A stretch of 63,518 bases of DNA from WLMZ01 sp037139095 (GTDB taxonomy: Bacteria; Actinomycetota; Acidimicrobiia; Acidimicrobiales; Ilumatobacteraceae): assembly GCA_037139095.1 (NCBI GenBank), contig JBAXHD010000012.1:1-63518 (forward strand), in the 5' to 3' direction. The stretch's first letter is position 1, and the number at the start of each line of letters is the position of its first letter. A program made the position numbers and the translations under genes. Of the stretch, positions 34,435 to 43,179 are shown piece after piece. Below the pieces are notes generated by a model, which worked only from the letters and a program-made list of their open reading frames with translations, did not search any database and was not told the DNA's origin.

Positions 34435-35295
34435 TCAGTTCAGTCCGAGCAATCCCCGGCGGGCAAGTGCCGCCGCCCCCACGAGTGGCGCCAATTCGCC
34501 AAGTGCTGCCTTGCGCACCTCAAGGTGATCGGTGAACGACAGCTTTGCTCTCGCAGCTATCTCGGCTTGCGCCGCAGCAAAGAACGCGTCGCCGAAACCA
34601 AGAGCCACCGAACCACCAATGACCGCAACATTGAAATCGACGACGGCAGCCAACGACGCCAACGCCCGACCAACCAGCAAGCCGGTGCGCTCGATGATGG
34701 CCTGCGGCGCTCGATGCGGCGGCCTACCGGTTTCGGCTTCGATAGCAGGGCCACACGCATAGGCCTCAAGGCACCCAACGCCGCCGCACGCGCACGCGCG
34801 ACCTTCGGGTTCGACGACCATGTGGCCGATATGTCCGGCATTGCCCAAGCGACCGCTGAGCAGACGGCCATTGCTGATGATGCCACCGCCCACGCCAGTG
34901 CCGATCACAACACCAACCATGTTCATTTCGCCGCGGCCAGCCCCGCACCACGCTTCGCCAAGCGTGAGCGCCTTGGCATCGTTGTCGACAAAGGTGGGCA
35001 GGCCAGTGGCCTCGGCAAGACCTTTTTGTAGCTCGAAATCGCGTAGCGACGGGATGTGCAGCGGCGACACGGTTCCGACTGTTGGGTCCATTGGGCCACC
35101 GCAACCCACACCGACTGCAACCAAGGGCACCGGCGCAGCGGCCATCACGCGTTTCACCAGCCGCTCAATAGCCGACCAGACATCGCGTGTGGGTGTGGCA
35201 ATGCGATCACGAACGATGACGCGACCGTCGTCGCCAACCACACCCGCAGCCAACTTGGTGCCGCCGATGTCGACGGCAAGGTACATGGTGTCCAC
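34435..35295 (-). CDS. ROK family sugar kinase (glucokinase-like), copy 1
   Basis: ROK kinase, 286 aa. N-terminal phosphate loop LAVDIGGTKLAAGVVGDDGR; catalytic Asp in TFVDNDAKALTLGEAW; second loop VVIGTGVGGGIISNGRLL; the zinc motif CACGGVGCLEAYA is complete. Glucokinase is the likely activity, but ROK proteins also include mannose, allose and GlcNAc kinases. GTG start at 35295 is fixed by an extended -10 element 6 bases upstream; the inner ATG at 35286 is the alternative. A second ROK gene lies at 51686. Confidence 0.9.
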   Translation of the reverse strand: MDTMYLAVDIGGTKLAAGVVGDDGRVIVRDRIATPTRDVWSAIERLVKRVMAAAPVPLVAVGVGCGGPMDPTVGTVSPLHIPSLRDFELQKGLAEATGLPTFVDNDAKALTLGEAWCGAGRGEMNMVGVVIGTGVGGGIISNGRLLSGRLGNAGHIGHMVVEPEGRACACGGVGCLEAYACGPAIEAETGRPPHRAPQAIIERTGLLVGRALASLAAVVDFNVAVIGGSVALGFGDAFFAAAQAEIAARAKLSFTDHLEVRKAALGELAPLVGAAALARRGLLGLN

Positions 35296-35301
35296 GGCGC
35301 A

Positions 35302-35310
35302 ACCGTAGCA
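35302..35310 (-). promoter_or_regulatory. Extended -10 for leaderless ROK kinase mRNA
   Basis: Minus strand TGC-TACGGT (TGN-TANNNT), 6 bases before the GTG at 35295. No matching -35 is visible, which is normal for extended -10 promoters. Confidence 0.6.
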
Positions 35311-35319
35311 ATCTCGCCA

Positions 35320-35347
35320 TTGCATATTCGGTTGTATGGCCTACCCT
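35320..35347 (+). promoter_or_regulatory. Promoter for leaderless moxR operon
   Basis: -35 TTGCAT (35320-35325), 16-base spacer, -10 TACCCT (35342-35347), then 7 bases to GTG at 35355. It overlaps the divergent ROK promoter region. Confidence 0.6.
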
Positions 35348-35354
35348 TGTGCCC

Positions 35355-36320
35355 GTGACGGCTGAAGCAACAACTCCGGTTCCCACGTTCGCGGCGCTGT
35401 TCGAGGCAATCAGCGACAACATTGCGCAGGTGGTCCACGGCAAGCGCAACGAGATCGAGCTCGCAGTCATCTGCCTGCTCGCCGAGGGGCACCTGCTCAT
35501 TGAAGACGTTCCCGGTGTGGGCAAAACCAGTCTTGCCAAGGCGTTGGCCGCCTCTATCGAGTGCACGTGGAAACGGGTGCAGTTCACGCCCGACCTGTTG
35601 CCCACCGACCTAGTTGGTGTCAGCATCTGGCAGCGTTCAACCGAGACCTTCGACTTCAGGCCAGGCCCGTTATTCGCCAACATTGTGTTGGCCGATGAAA
35701 TCAACAGAGCGTCACCCAAGACCCAGTCGGCTCTGCTCGAAGCAATGGAAGAACGTCAGATTTCCGTCGAGGGTCGAAGCCATCCGCTGAGTCCTCCGTT
35801 CATGGTGATCGCCACCCAGAACCCCATCGAACAAGAAGGCACCTATCGGTTGCCCGAGAGCCAACTCGACCGGTTCCTAGTGCGCCTGTCGCTCGGCTAC
35901 CCATCACGCGAGGCCGAGTTGTCGATTCTCGACGTGCAAGGCTCCGGCACCACGCCAACCAACCTCAGCGCTGTGGTCACCGTGGCCGAGGTGCTCGCAA
36001 TGATCGATGCCGTTCGAAGCGTCCACCTCGCCAATCCCCTCAAGGCCTATCTCGTCGACCTCGCCGAGTTCAGTCGCCGCCACCCGGGAATTGCGCTTGG
36101 CATGTCACCCCGAGCCACACTGCAACTCGCACGGGCGGTTCGAGCAACGGCAGCGGCTCGTGGCCGCAACTACGCCACACCCGACGACGTGAAGTCCGTG
36201 GCTCACGCGGTGCTGTGCCACCGACTTGTACTTCGGCCCGAGGCCCTCTCAAGGGGACTCACCGCGCAGCAGGCCGTGACCGAGATTCTCGCCGCCGTTC
36301 CCATTCCATCCGGTAACTAA
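35355..36320 (+). CDS. MoxR family AAA+ ATPase
   Basis: AAA+ chaperone-like ATPase of the MoxR class, about 321 aa. Walker A is EDVPGVGKTSLAKALAA, Walker B VLADEINRASPKTQSALLEA, sensor 1 PFMVIATQNPIEQEGTYRLP and the sensor/Arg finger LPESQLDRFLVRL. The GTG at 35355 is chosen since a -10 element sits 7 bases upstream; a GTG 6 bases earlier is the alternative. It heads a three-gene operon with DUF58 and transglutaminase genes, a widespread set thought to mature secreted or membrane proteins. Confidence 0.93.
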   Translation: MTAEATTPVPTFAALFEAISDNIAQVVHGKRNEIELAVICLLAEGHLLIEDVPGVGKTSLAKALAASIECTWKRVQFTPDLLPTDLVGVSIWQRSTETFDFRPGPLFANIVLADEINRASPKTQSALLEAMEERQISVEGRSHPLSPPFMVIATQNPIEQEGTYRLPESQLDRFLVRLSLGYPSREAELSILDVQGSGTTPTNLSAVVTVAEVLAMIDAVRSVHLANPLKAYLVDLAEFSRRHPGIALGMSPRATLQLARAVRATAAARGRNYATPDDVKSVAHAVLCHRLVLRPEALSRGLTAQQAVTEILAAVPIPSGN

Positions 36321-36321
36321 C

Positions 36322-37497
36322 GTGCTCACCCGGCAGGGTTGGGCGGCGCTTGGTCTCGCCGCGATCTCCGCCGCCAGCGGTCGCGTATTCGGTGTGCTCG
36401 AACTCATCATCCTTGGTTCTGGAGTCCTCGCGCTCGTCGTTGCCAGCCTCGCTTGGGCAAACGTGCACGTCATTGCGCTGAATGTGTCTCGCCGGGTCGT
36501 GCCCGAATTCTTGCAGGCAGGCGACACAGCTCGGGTTGAGTTCACCATCACCAACGAATCTCGCTCAGGCACCGCTCCGCTCACCCTGTGGGAGCCAGTT
36601 GATGGCCTCGGTGGAGCCACGCTGAAACTGGCTCCTTTGCGCGGTCACGAAACCGCCACCACCACCTACCGGTTACCCACGTTGCACCGCGGAACGCTCT
36701 CCTTTGGCCCGCTCACTGCGCAACGACGCGACCCCTTTGGGATCGCAGGCAGGCGCCGAATCATCGGCAGCACGCATGAGATCGTGATCTTTCCGGCACA
36801 TCACCACCTCACGCTGCCTACCGCAATGGGCGGTTCGGGACCGCTCGGCAACCAGCTTCGCTCTCGCTCACTCGGCCGCTCCGGAAACGAGTTTCACTCG
36901 TTACGCGACTACGCCGATGGCGATGATCTCCGTCAGATCCACTGGCGCGCCTCTGCTCGCAGCGAGGTCCTGAAGGTGCGCGAGGTCGAGCCCGAGGGGC
37001 TGCGCCATTGCACGATCGAACTCGACAACTCCGCTAGCGAGTACTCCCCCGAGGGCTTCGAGCGCGCCGTTTCGGCGGCCGCGAGCGCGGTCTATGCAGC
37101 AAGCGTGGCTGGCCTGCGCTTGCGATTGGTGATCGGCGCCGAGACCGACCTGCGCAACACCAACCTGACCTCAGCAATGACTGCCCTTGCCAACTGTTCC
37201 ACCACCGACCAGATGTCTACCCAACGCCTCGCAGCGCCGCGCGCCGAGGGCCTCGGCCTCACGATTATCGTCACCGGCAGCCCGCAGTCGTCGGCAGTCT
37301 CGACACGTCGGCCAAACCTCGCTCAAACCGATGTGCTCGTCGTGGTGGCATGTTCCTCGACCGCCAACGCGCAGCGCCATTTCACGGTCGACGCCACAAC
37401 AGCCGACAGCTTGTCTGGGTCATGGGCATCGCTCACCGGTAGCCACATCACACCTCCGTCGACAACACTCCAGCGAGCCGAAGCGGACCGACGATGA
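36322..37497 (+). CDS. DUF58 domain protein
   Basis: 391-aa membrane-anchored protein. Two hydrophobic segments near the N-terminus (about 7-50) precede a beta-rich region and the DUF58 signature EFHSLRDYADGDDLRQIHWR. A vWA-like DNSAS (MIDAS DxSxS) follows in CTIELDNSASEYSP. It follows moxR with a 1-base gap and overlaps the next gene by 4 bases. MoxR is expected to remodel this protein; the target is unknown. Confidence 0.9.
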   Translation: MLTRQGWAALGLAAISAASGRVFGVLELIILGSGVLALVVASLAWANVHVIALNVSRRVVPEFLQAGDTARVEFTITNESRSGTAPLTLWEPVDGLGGATLKLAPLRGHETATTTYRLPTLHRGTLSFGPLTAQRRDPFGIAGRRRIIGSTHEIVIFPAHHHLTLPTAMGGSGPLGNQLRSRSLGRSGNEFHSLRDYADGDDLRQIHWRASARSEVLKVREVEPEGLRHCTIELDNSASEYSPEGFERAVSAAASAVYAASVAGLRLRLVIGAETDLRNTNLTSAMTALANCSTTDQMSTQRLAAPRAEGLGLTIIVTGSPQSSAVSTRRPNLAQTDVLVVVACSSTANAQRHFTVDATTADSLSGSWASLTGSHITPPSTTLQRAEADRR

Positions 37498-39785
37498 GCA
37501 TCTCATCTCACGCCACGCACACTGAGCCCTACTCCCCCGAGCACAGTGGCTTCACCCGCGACAGCGGCGAGACCACAGCTGTTCAGTCAATACCAGCGAG
37601 CGCACTGCTGCTGTTACTCAGCGCCATGACAGCCGTTGGGTTCACGAGAATCTTCGCCGAGACCAAGTTCCTCGGCTCAATGCTGTTCATCATTGTGTGC
37701 TTGCACCTCTTTTGCCTCGTGCTCAGGCTGCTCAACGTGCGCGGCTACATCGCAGTCCCTGCGGCATTCGCGCTGATGTTTGCGCTGCTGGCTTGGAAGT
37801 ACTACCCCGACACGATGTCAGGACCCTTCCCCACGCCGCAGTCGTGGCAGGCATTCTTAGCCGACCTACAACTCGCTCGCGGCCAGTTCCCAAGCTCGGT
37901 GGCCCCAGTGGCTGCCGTTGGCGGGTTCATCGTGCTTGCCGCCGCCAGCGCCGCCGCCGCAGCGATCTTCTCCGACGCCTTCGCGTTTCGGGCCTACGGA
38001 CGGGTCGAAACAACCGTCCCGAATGCAGTGCTTTTCATCTTTGCGTCAGCTCTTGGCGCCGACCGTCATCGGGTCGCCATCACTACAGCATGGCTTGCAT
38101 GTGCCCTCGCCGTGATTGTGGCGTTGCGCATCACCCACGCGCAGGTCGAGCACGTCTGGATCGGCAAGCGGTCACGGGTTCTTGCCCGTTCGCTGCCCGT
38201 GGCCGTGGTGCTCGCAGGTTGCGCCGCAGCCGGTGGCGCGCTGATTGGTCCGCGCCTGCCGGGCGCGGGCGAGGCAGCACTGTTCAAGCCGAGCAAGAAG
38301 AGCGATGTCACCCAAGTGCTGAGCCCGCTGGTCGATATTCGCAGTCGCCTCGTCACGTTGTCGGACACCGAACTCTTCACCGTCGCTGCCGCAGAACCCA
38401 ACTACTGGCGAGCCACAGCGCTCACCGAGTTCGATGGCAGCACATGGAAGCTTCCCGACGGCAATCTGGCGCCGGCCGACGGGTCCTTTGCAACGCCTGC
38501 CCCGCAGTCGCACAGCGTGGTGCAGCAGATCCACATCGCTGCGCTTGGCGGCAACCTGTTACCTGCCGCCTATAGCGCCGTCAGCCTGCAAGACGGCAAG
38601 GCCTATTGGGTCGACCAGACAGGCACCCTCGTGGTACCGGGCGCCGGGCTGCAGCAAGGAGCGAACTTTACGGTTGTTTCGAGCATCACCGACGTGGCGT
38701 CGTCTCAGCTCGGAAGCGCGCCAGATGCGCTTCCGCCGGACGACCCAGCGGTCAGCCTGCCCACCGACTTCCCCGCGTCAGTGGTACAAACAGCCTTCGA
38801 GGTCACGGCCGGGGCAGCCACTCGCTACGACAAGGCGTTGGCGCTACAGAACTGGTTCCGCAGCCAGTTCGTCTACGACCTCACCGTGCAACGCGGCCAC
38901 AGCGACGGCGCCATTGAGAACTTCCTGCGCGTGCGTCGCGGGTTCTGCGAGCAATTCTCGGGCGCCTTTGCAGCAATGGCTCGCGCCATCGGCATCCCGG
39001 CACGAGTCGCAGTTGGGTTCACCCCCGGCGACGTTGCCGCCGACGGCCGCTATCACGTGTTTGGCCGCAATGCCCACGCCTGGCCCGAGGTCTGGTTTCA
39101 AGGTGTTGGTTGGGTGTCGTTTGAGCCAACGCCAGGGCGCGGCCAGCCCGGTGCCCAAGAGCGAACCGGTGTGGCCCCACAACAAGCCGATGCCGGCGAC
39201 CCCAATTCGGTGACGCCAATCACCACCCCCACAACCACTCCGGTTGCAGAGCCAAGCGGTCCCACAACAACAATCGCCAACACCTCCGGCGGAACACCGC
39301 AAACGTCGGTACCAACATCGACAACTGCCTCGTCGTCGTCATCGCACGGCCCATCGATGTGGCTCATCGTTGTCGTGCTGCTGATTGCCGCGCTTGCAGC
39401 GTGGGCGTTTGCACTGCCCCGAGTACTCAAGCGCATTCGCCTCAGCCGCGCACCGACGACACCGCAGCAAGGCATCGCCAACAGTTGGCAGCGATCGGCG
39501 GATGCCCTCGCCCTCATCGGTGCCGGCCCCCACGCCGGCGAGACATTCATTGAGCACGCCCAACGCGTGGGTGCCGACTTCGATATCGACGCTCACGCCG
39601 TTCAGCAACTTGCGCTTGATTGCACCGCTGCGGTCTACGGCAATCGCGGCAGCGAGATCAGAGTGCAGCGCGCCGAGCAACTCAGCGCCGAAATCGTGCT
39701 CGCCGTGAAAGACCAACTCGATGCACGACAACGCCTGCTGGCCGTGTTCGATCCCCGAATGGCCGAAGTGCTTCTTCCTGCCTGA
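37494..39785 (+). CDS. Membrane transglutaminase-like protein (TgpA/DUF3488-DUF4129 type)
   Basis: 763 aa. Six or more TMs in the first 250 residues (for example ALLLLLSAMTAVGFTRIF and SMLFIIVCLHLFCLVLRLL) match the TgpA N-terminus. The extracytoplasmic transglutaminase core has the Cys in RRGFCEQFSGAFAAMAR and His in GRNAHAWPEVWF. A Thr/Ser/Pro-rich linker and another TM (MWLIVVVLLIAALAAWAFAL) lead to a C-terminal cytoplasmic DUF4129-like part. Together with MoxR and DUF58 it forms a conserved operon; TgpA of Pseudomonas is needed for viability, but the substrate is not known. Confidence 0.9.
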   Translation: MSISSHATHTEPYSPEHSGFTRDSGETTAVQSIPASALLLLLSAMTAVGFTRIFAETKFLGSMLFIIVCLHLFCLVLRLLNVRGYIAVPAAFALMFALLAWKYYPDTMSGPFPTPQSWQAFLADLQLARGQFPSSVAPVAAVGGFIVLAAASAAAAAIFSDAFAFRAYGRVETTVPNAVLFIFASALGADRHRVAITTAWLACALAVIVALRITHAQVEHVWIGKRSRVLARSLPVAVVLAGCAAAGGALIGPRLPGAGEAALFKPSKKSDVTQVLSPLVDIRSRLVTLSDTELFTVAAAEPNYWRATALTEFDGSTWKLPDGNLAPADGSFATPAPQSHSVVQQIHIAALGGNLLPAAYSAVSLQDGKAYWVDQTGTLVVPGAGLQQGANFTVVSSITDVASSQLGSAPDALPPDDPAVSLPTDFPASVVQTAFEVTAGAATRYDKALALQNWFRSQFVYDLTVQRGHSDGAIENFLRVRRGFCEQFSGAFAAMARAIGIPARVAVGFTPGDVAADGRYHVFGRNAHAWPEVWFQGVGWVSFEPTPGRGQPGAQERTGVAPQQADAGDPNSVTPITTPTTTPVAEPSGPTTTIANTSGGTPQTSVPTSTTASSSSSHGPSMWLIVVVLLIAALAAWAFALPRVLKRIRLSRAPTTPQQGIANSWQRSADALALIGAGPHAGETFIEHAQRVGADFDIDAHAVQQLALDCTAAVYGNRGSEIRVQRAEQLSAEIVLAVKDQLDARQRLLAVFDPRMAEVLLPA

Positions 39786-39803
39786 GCGCAGGTGAGCGAT
39801 GTT

Positions 39804-40142
39804 CTAGCGAGGGCGAGGGCCAGCGCCGCGAGCGGCCCGACGACGAAGTTCTTCAGGAATGCGGCTCAGTTGATCGCGGCCACGAGCGGTGAGTTCGCGC
39901 TCGAGAAAGACACCGGCGACAACCATCACGATGAAGGCGACAAACGAGAGCAGGGCGCTGATTTGCAGGGCCGCAACGACCACGAGCAACGAAACGACCA
40001 AGACCACCGATGACCACACGAGGTGACGCGCAGAGACTCCGGAGTGATCACGCTGCGCCACTTTGAGGTCAAAAGAAGGGTCGGCCTTCAGCTGCTCCTC
40101 AATCTGATGCAAGATGCGCTGTTCTTCTTCGGAGAGCGGCAC
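39804..40142 (-). CDS. DUF3040 membrane protein
   Basis: 112-aa actinobacterial DUF3040 protein. The N-terminus PLSEEEQRILHQIEEQL with a following DPSF is the family signature. Two TMs (LVWSSVVLVVSLLVVVAALQ and ALLSFVAFIVMVVAGVFLER) and a basic C-terminus follow. GTG start at 40142 with AGGGAG upstream. It converges on the transglutaminase gene and lies downstream of dinB. Function unknown; in mycobacteria such genes lie in the dcw region, unlike here. Confidence 0.9.
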   Translation of the reverse strand: MPLSEEEQRILHQIEEQLKADPSFDLKVAQRDHSGVSARHLVWSSVVLVVSLLVVVAALQISALLSFVAFIVMVVAGVFLERELTARGRDQLSRIPEELRRRAARGAGPRPR

Positions 40143-40246
40143 CGGGTTTCTCCCTTACAGGCCTGTCCGCGGGATGCGGAGTGTGCACATTGTCGCACGT
40201 TAGGCCCGATCTGGCAACGCGCTCTAGCTGCCTCTTTCCAACACCC

Positions 40247-41554
40247 CTAGCGCTCAGTCGGCGGATCGCCGCGAACCGGAGTGTCGTGGTCGGGCCCCCA
40301 TTGTTGGGCGCCTCGACGCACGAGTCGCAGTCCGCGGGTACTCACGGCACTCGCAGGTCCGATCGCGGCATCGCCGAAACGTTCGCGAATTGCATCGATA
40401 GCCGCTGATGCCTCGACCCAGTCGGCTGGCGCTGGACTCTGATCGTCGGCAAACAAATCGTCGAATTGCAATTGCTCAACCGGCGGACCGAAGTTCGAGG
40501 CGTGCACACCAACAAGGCGCACGCCCGACGACGGATCGATGCTGACGAGCAGGGGGCCCACAGCGGCGACGATGGCCGCTGCCGTGGCCACAGGCGACGG
40601 CAACGTGGTCGATCGAGTAATGGTGGTGAACCCGGCGAAACGCACCTTCAGCGTGAGTGTGCGCGCACCGAATCCGGCGGCCCGCAATCGCGAAGCGACA
40701 CCATCACTGAGCCGAACCAACTCGGTCTGCAGATCGGCGAGATCGTGCAGATCTCGGGCAAAGGTCTCCTCGTGGCCAATCGACTTGGTGGCACGATTGG
40801 CCTCGACTCCGCGATCGTCGCGACCGCACGACAGCGCGTAGAGATGCCGGCCGCTTGCTTTACCGAGCGCCGAAACCAAGGTGGCTTCTCCCAGCGAGTT
40901 GAGATCGCTCACTGTCTTGACTCCCAGACGACTGAGCCGTTCGAGCGTTGCTGGGCCAACGCCCCATAACGCTTGCACGGGCAACGGAAGCAAGAACTCA
41001 AGCTCACGTCCGACGAGCACCTCAAAGACTCCGAGGCCCGGTTCGATACCGCTCGCCGAAGCCTTCGGTTTCGCAGCCACCGATGCCAGCTTCGCCAGAA
41101 ACTTGTTGGGAGCGACACCCACCGAGCAGGTGAGGTCGACCTGCTTGGCGATGCGCTCGCGGATGTGTTTGGCGATCACCGCGCCTTCGCCCAAAAGGCG
41201 CAGGGATCCGGTCACGTCGAGAAATGCTTCGTCGAGCGACAGCGGCTCAACATAGGGCGTGAACTCATGAAAGATCTCGTTGATCTGGCGACTGACCTGT
41301 GAGTACAACTCGTGATCGCCAGGCAAGAACACCGCCGAGGGGCACAGCCTTCGCGCTAGCGCGCCTGGCATCGCTGAGAAGATTCCGTATCGGCGCGCCT
41401 CGTACGAAGCAGCGGCAACGACACCTCGAGAACCGGTTCCGCCGACCACCACCGGTTTGCCACGCAGCTCGGGACGACGACGAAGTTCAACCGACACATA
41501 GAACGCGTCCATATCGACATGCAAGATGGTGCGCTGTGTCGCTGTGGATGTCAC
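40247..41554 (-). CDS. dinB: DNA polymerase IV (Y family)
   Basis: Error-prone lesion-bypass polymerase, 435 aa. Catalytic motifs HVDMDAFYVSVELRRRPEL and the carboxylates in EPLSLDEAFLDVTGS are intact; also SVGVAPNKFLAKLAS, then the HhH region WGVGPATLERLSRLGVKTV. The C-terminus may hold a weak beta-clamp motif (QLQFDDLF). ATG at 41554 overlaps the NUDIX stop by 4 bases. I see no LexA box upstream of the operon. Confidence 0.95.
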   Translation of the reverse strand: MTSTATQRTILHVDMDAFYVSVELRRRPELRGKPVVVGGTGSRGVVAAASYEARRYGIFSAMPGALARRLCPSAVFLPGDHELYSQVSRQINEIFHEFTPYVEPLSLDEAFLDVTGSLRLLGEGAVIAKHIRERIAKQVDLTCSVGVAPNKFLAKLASVAAKPKASASGIEPGLGVFEVLVGRELEFLLPLPVQALWGVGPATLERLSRLGVKTVSDLNSLGEATLVSALGKASGRHLYALSCGRDDRGVEANRATKSIGHEETFARDLHDLADLQTELVRLSDGVASRLRAAGFGARTLTLKVRFAGFTTITRSTTLPSPVATAAAIVAAVGPLLVSIDPSSGVRLVGVHASNFGPPVEQLQFDDLFADDQSPAPADWVEASAAIDAIRERFGDAAIGPASAVSTRGLRLVRRGAQQWGPDHDTPVRGDPPTER

Positions 41555-42042
41555 CGCGAGATCTGCTCCACTCGCGCCGTTGATCGATCAGAGCCAATGA
41601 GCATGAAAGAAAAATCGCCAGCGGGACCCATGCCGCCATTGATCCATGCCATCAATGGCACCTGCACCCACAGCGGCGACTCGACAAGCAGACCCTCGAC
41701 CCTGTCGAGATCGACAAACAACGCCTGCTCGACAATGCCATCCGGATCGTTGAGAGCAATCTCGCCCTCGGCTTGGGAACTGAACCACGACTCGACCGAC
41801 ATGGTCCAACCCATATCGGGAGCTTCGACCGTAACGGTGTAATGGCACTCGTGCCACTGAGCAACGTGGAGTCCGGTCTCCTCGCGGACCTCGCGGCTGA
41901 TACCACTGCACACCGATTCACCGCTGTCGATGACTCCGCCCGGTGGGGTCCATTCGATGGCACCGTGCTTGCGTCGATTAGCAGCCAACAGCAGCCGGTT
42001 GTCGACAACGATGAGGCCGCCACCGACCCGAAATGAACGCAT
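41551..42042 (-). CDS. NUDIX hydrolase
   Basis: 163-aa NUDIX protein. The Nudix box reads GGVIDSGESVCSGISREVRE followed by ETGL, with all catalytic Glu present. The N-terminus RVGGGLIVVDNRLLLAANRR is typical. Candidate substrates are oxidised nucleotides or other nucleoside diphosphate derivatives. Translation-coupled (ATGA) to dinB; a damaged-nucleotide sanitising role would fit the pairing but is inference. The start MRSFRVGG at 42042 is preferred to an ATG at 42075. Confidence 0.88.
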   Translation of the reverse strand: MRSFRVGGGLIVVDNRLLLAANRRKHGAIEWTPPGGVIDSGESVCSGISREVREETGLHVAQWHECHYTVTVEAPDMGWTMSVESWFSSQAEGEIALNDPDGIVEQALFVDLDRVEGLLVESPLWVQVPLMAWINGGMGPAGDFSFMLIGSDRSTARVEQISR

Positions 42043-42088
42043 GCACGATTCTCGCATGGAATGCCCGCGAGGCACCGCACGGTTCGTG

Positions 42089-42829
42089 TCAGCCGCCCTG
42101 AATTCGTCGTTGCCGACGGCCGCGCCGATCGTCGACCCACAGTTTGAGCACCATGATCAACGCTTCTTGCACGATGTTTTGCGACATCTTCGATTGCCCA
42201 GCCGTGCGATCTCTGAAGGTGATCGGAATCTCGACGATTTTGCCGCCGGCACGTACGAGGCGATGGGTCATTTCAACTTGGAAGCCGTAGCCATCGGCCT
42301 TCACCGTTTCGAACTGCATCTTGTCGAGCAGCGCCGAACTGCGATATGCCCGAAATCCGGCTGTGGCGTCGTTGATGGCAAGCCCAAGAACGCCCGATGC
42401 GTAGCGATTACCCCAACGCGACAGCCAGCGTCGCTTGCGCGGCCAGTTCTCGGTGAGGCCGCCGGGTACATAGCGACTGCCAACAGCCAAATCGACTCCG
42501 TGCTCCACTGCCGACACAAGCGCTGGAATCTCAGCCGGGTCGTGCGAGAAGTCGGCATCGATCTGAACACAGATCTCGGCTCCGGCATCGATTGCCGCTC
42601 GCAGGCCAGCGCGATACGCAGCGCCGAGTCCGGACTTTCCGGGCCGATGCAGCACCGTGACGTCGCCAAGCTCATCGGCGAGACCTTCGACAATCTTGGC
42701 GGTGCCGTCGGGGCTGTTGTCGTCGACAACGAGAATGCCAACGCCAGGAGCGTGCAGGCGGATTGATCGACAGAGCGCCTCAATATTGTCAGCCTCGTTA
42801 TAGGTAGGCACGATGGCTACTGAACGCAC
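42089..42829 (-). CDS. Polyprenol monophosphomannose synthase-like GT2
   Basis: 246-aa family-2 glycosyltransferase of the dolichol-phosphate mannose synthase group. It has IVPTYNEADNIEALCRSIR, ILVVDDNSPDGTAKIVEGLA, the DxD-like QIDADFSHDPAEIP and GSRYVPGGLTENWP. There is no C-terminal membrane domain, as in the mycobacterial Ppm1 catalytic part. It would transfer mannose from GDP-mannose to polyprenyl phosphate for lipoglycan or protein mannosylation. GTG at 42829 is fixed by a -10 TAGGCT 7 bases upstream. Confidence 0.9.
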   Translation of the reverse strand: MRSVAIVPTYNEADNIEALCRSIRLHAPGVGILVVDDNSPDGTAKIVEGLADELGDVTVLHRPGKSGLGAAYRAGLRAAIDAGAEICVQIDADFSHDPAEIPALVSAVEHGVDLAVGSRYVPGGLTENWPRKRRWLSRWGNRYASGVLGLAINDATAGFRAYRSSALLDKMQFETVKADGYGFQVEMTHRLVRAGGKIVEIPITFRDRTAGQSKMSQNIVQEALIMVLKLWVDDRRGRRQRRIQGG

Positions 42830-42836
42830 AACCGAC

Positions 42837-42842
42837 AGCCTA
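42837..42842 (-). promoter_or_regulatory. -10 element for leaderless GT2 mRNA
   Basis: Minus-strand TAGGCT, then 7 bases, then GTG at 42829. It lies back to back with the -10 of the divergent gene at 42886. Confidence 0.55.
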
Positions 42843-42873
42843 GAGCGACTGCGGTTCCCCACGGCAAACGTCC

Positions 42874-42879
42874 TACAGT
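42874..42879 (+). promoter_or_regulatory. -10 element for leaderless small membrane protein mRNA
   Basis: TACAGT, then 6 bases, then GTG at 42886. Strong match to the leaderless arrangement. Confidence 0.6.
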
Positions 42880-42885
42880 GAGCGG

Positions 42886-43179
42886 GTGCCAGATAGCGCT
42901 ACCCCTCGCCCCTTGTCCGCCCTACCGTCGCCGGCGGCGCGTGCTGCGGCCTTCGTCGCAATCCTCATCGGAGGCCTCGCTGGCGGACTCATTGGCTACA
43001 GCTTGGTTCGCGTGCAGTGCAGCGGAGAATGCGGCGTGGGCAAAGGCTTGGGAGCGCTCATCGGAGCAGTTGCTGCCGCCATCGGCATGAGCATCGTGGC
43101 CGTGTTGGTGCTACGCGCCGTTGGCGAGTGGCGCGACATTGAAGACCGCCGAGTCAACGGCGGCGGCCAAGGCTCGTGA
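42886..43179 (+). CDS. Small membrane protein, unknown
   Basis: 97 aa with two hydrophobic segments (AAAFVAILIGGLAGGLIGYSL and ALIGAVAAAIGMSIVAVLVL) linked by a loop with a Cys pair (CSGECG). Acidic/basic C-terminus. The GTG start is supported by a -10 element 6 bases upstream. It overlaps the inositol monophosphatase gene by 4 bases (GTGA), so they are translationally coupled. I do not recognise the family. Confidence 0.75.
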   Translation: MPDSATPRPLSALPSPAARAAAFVAILIGGLAGGLIGYSLVRVQCSGECGVGKGLGALIGAVAAAIGMSIVAVLVLRAVGEWRDIEDRRVNGGGQGS

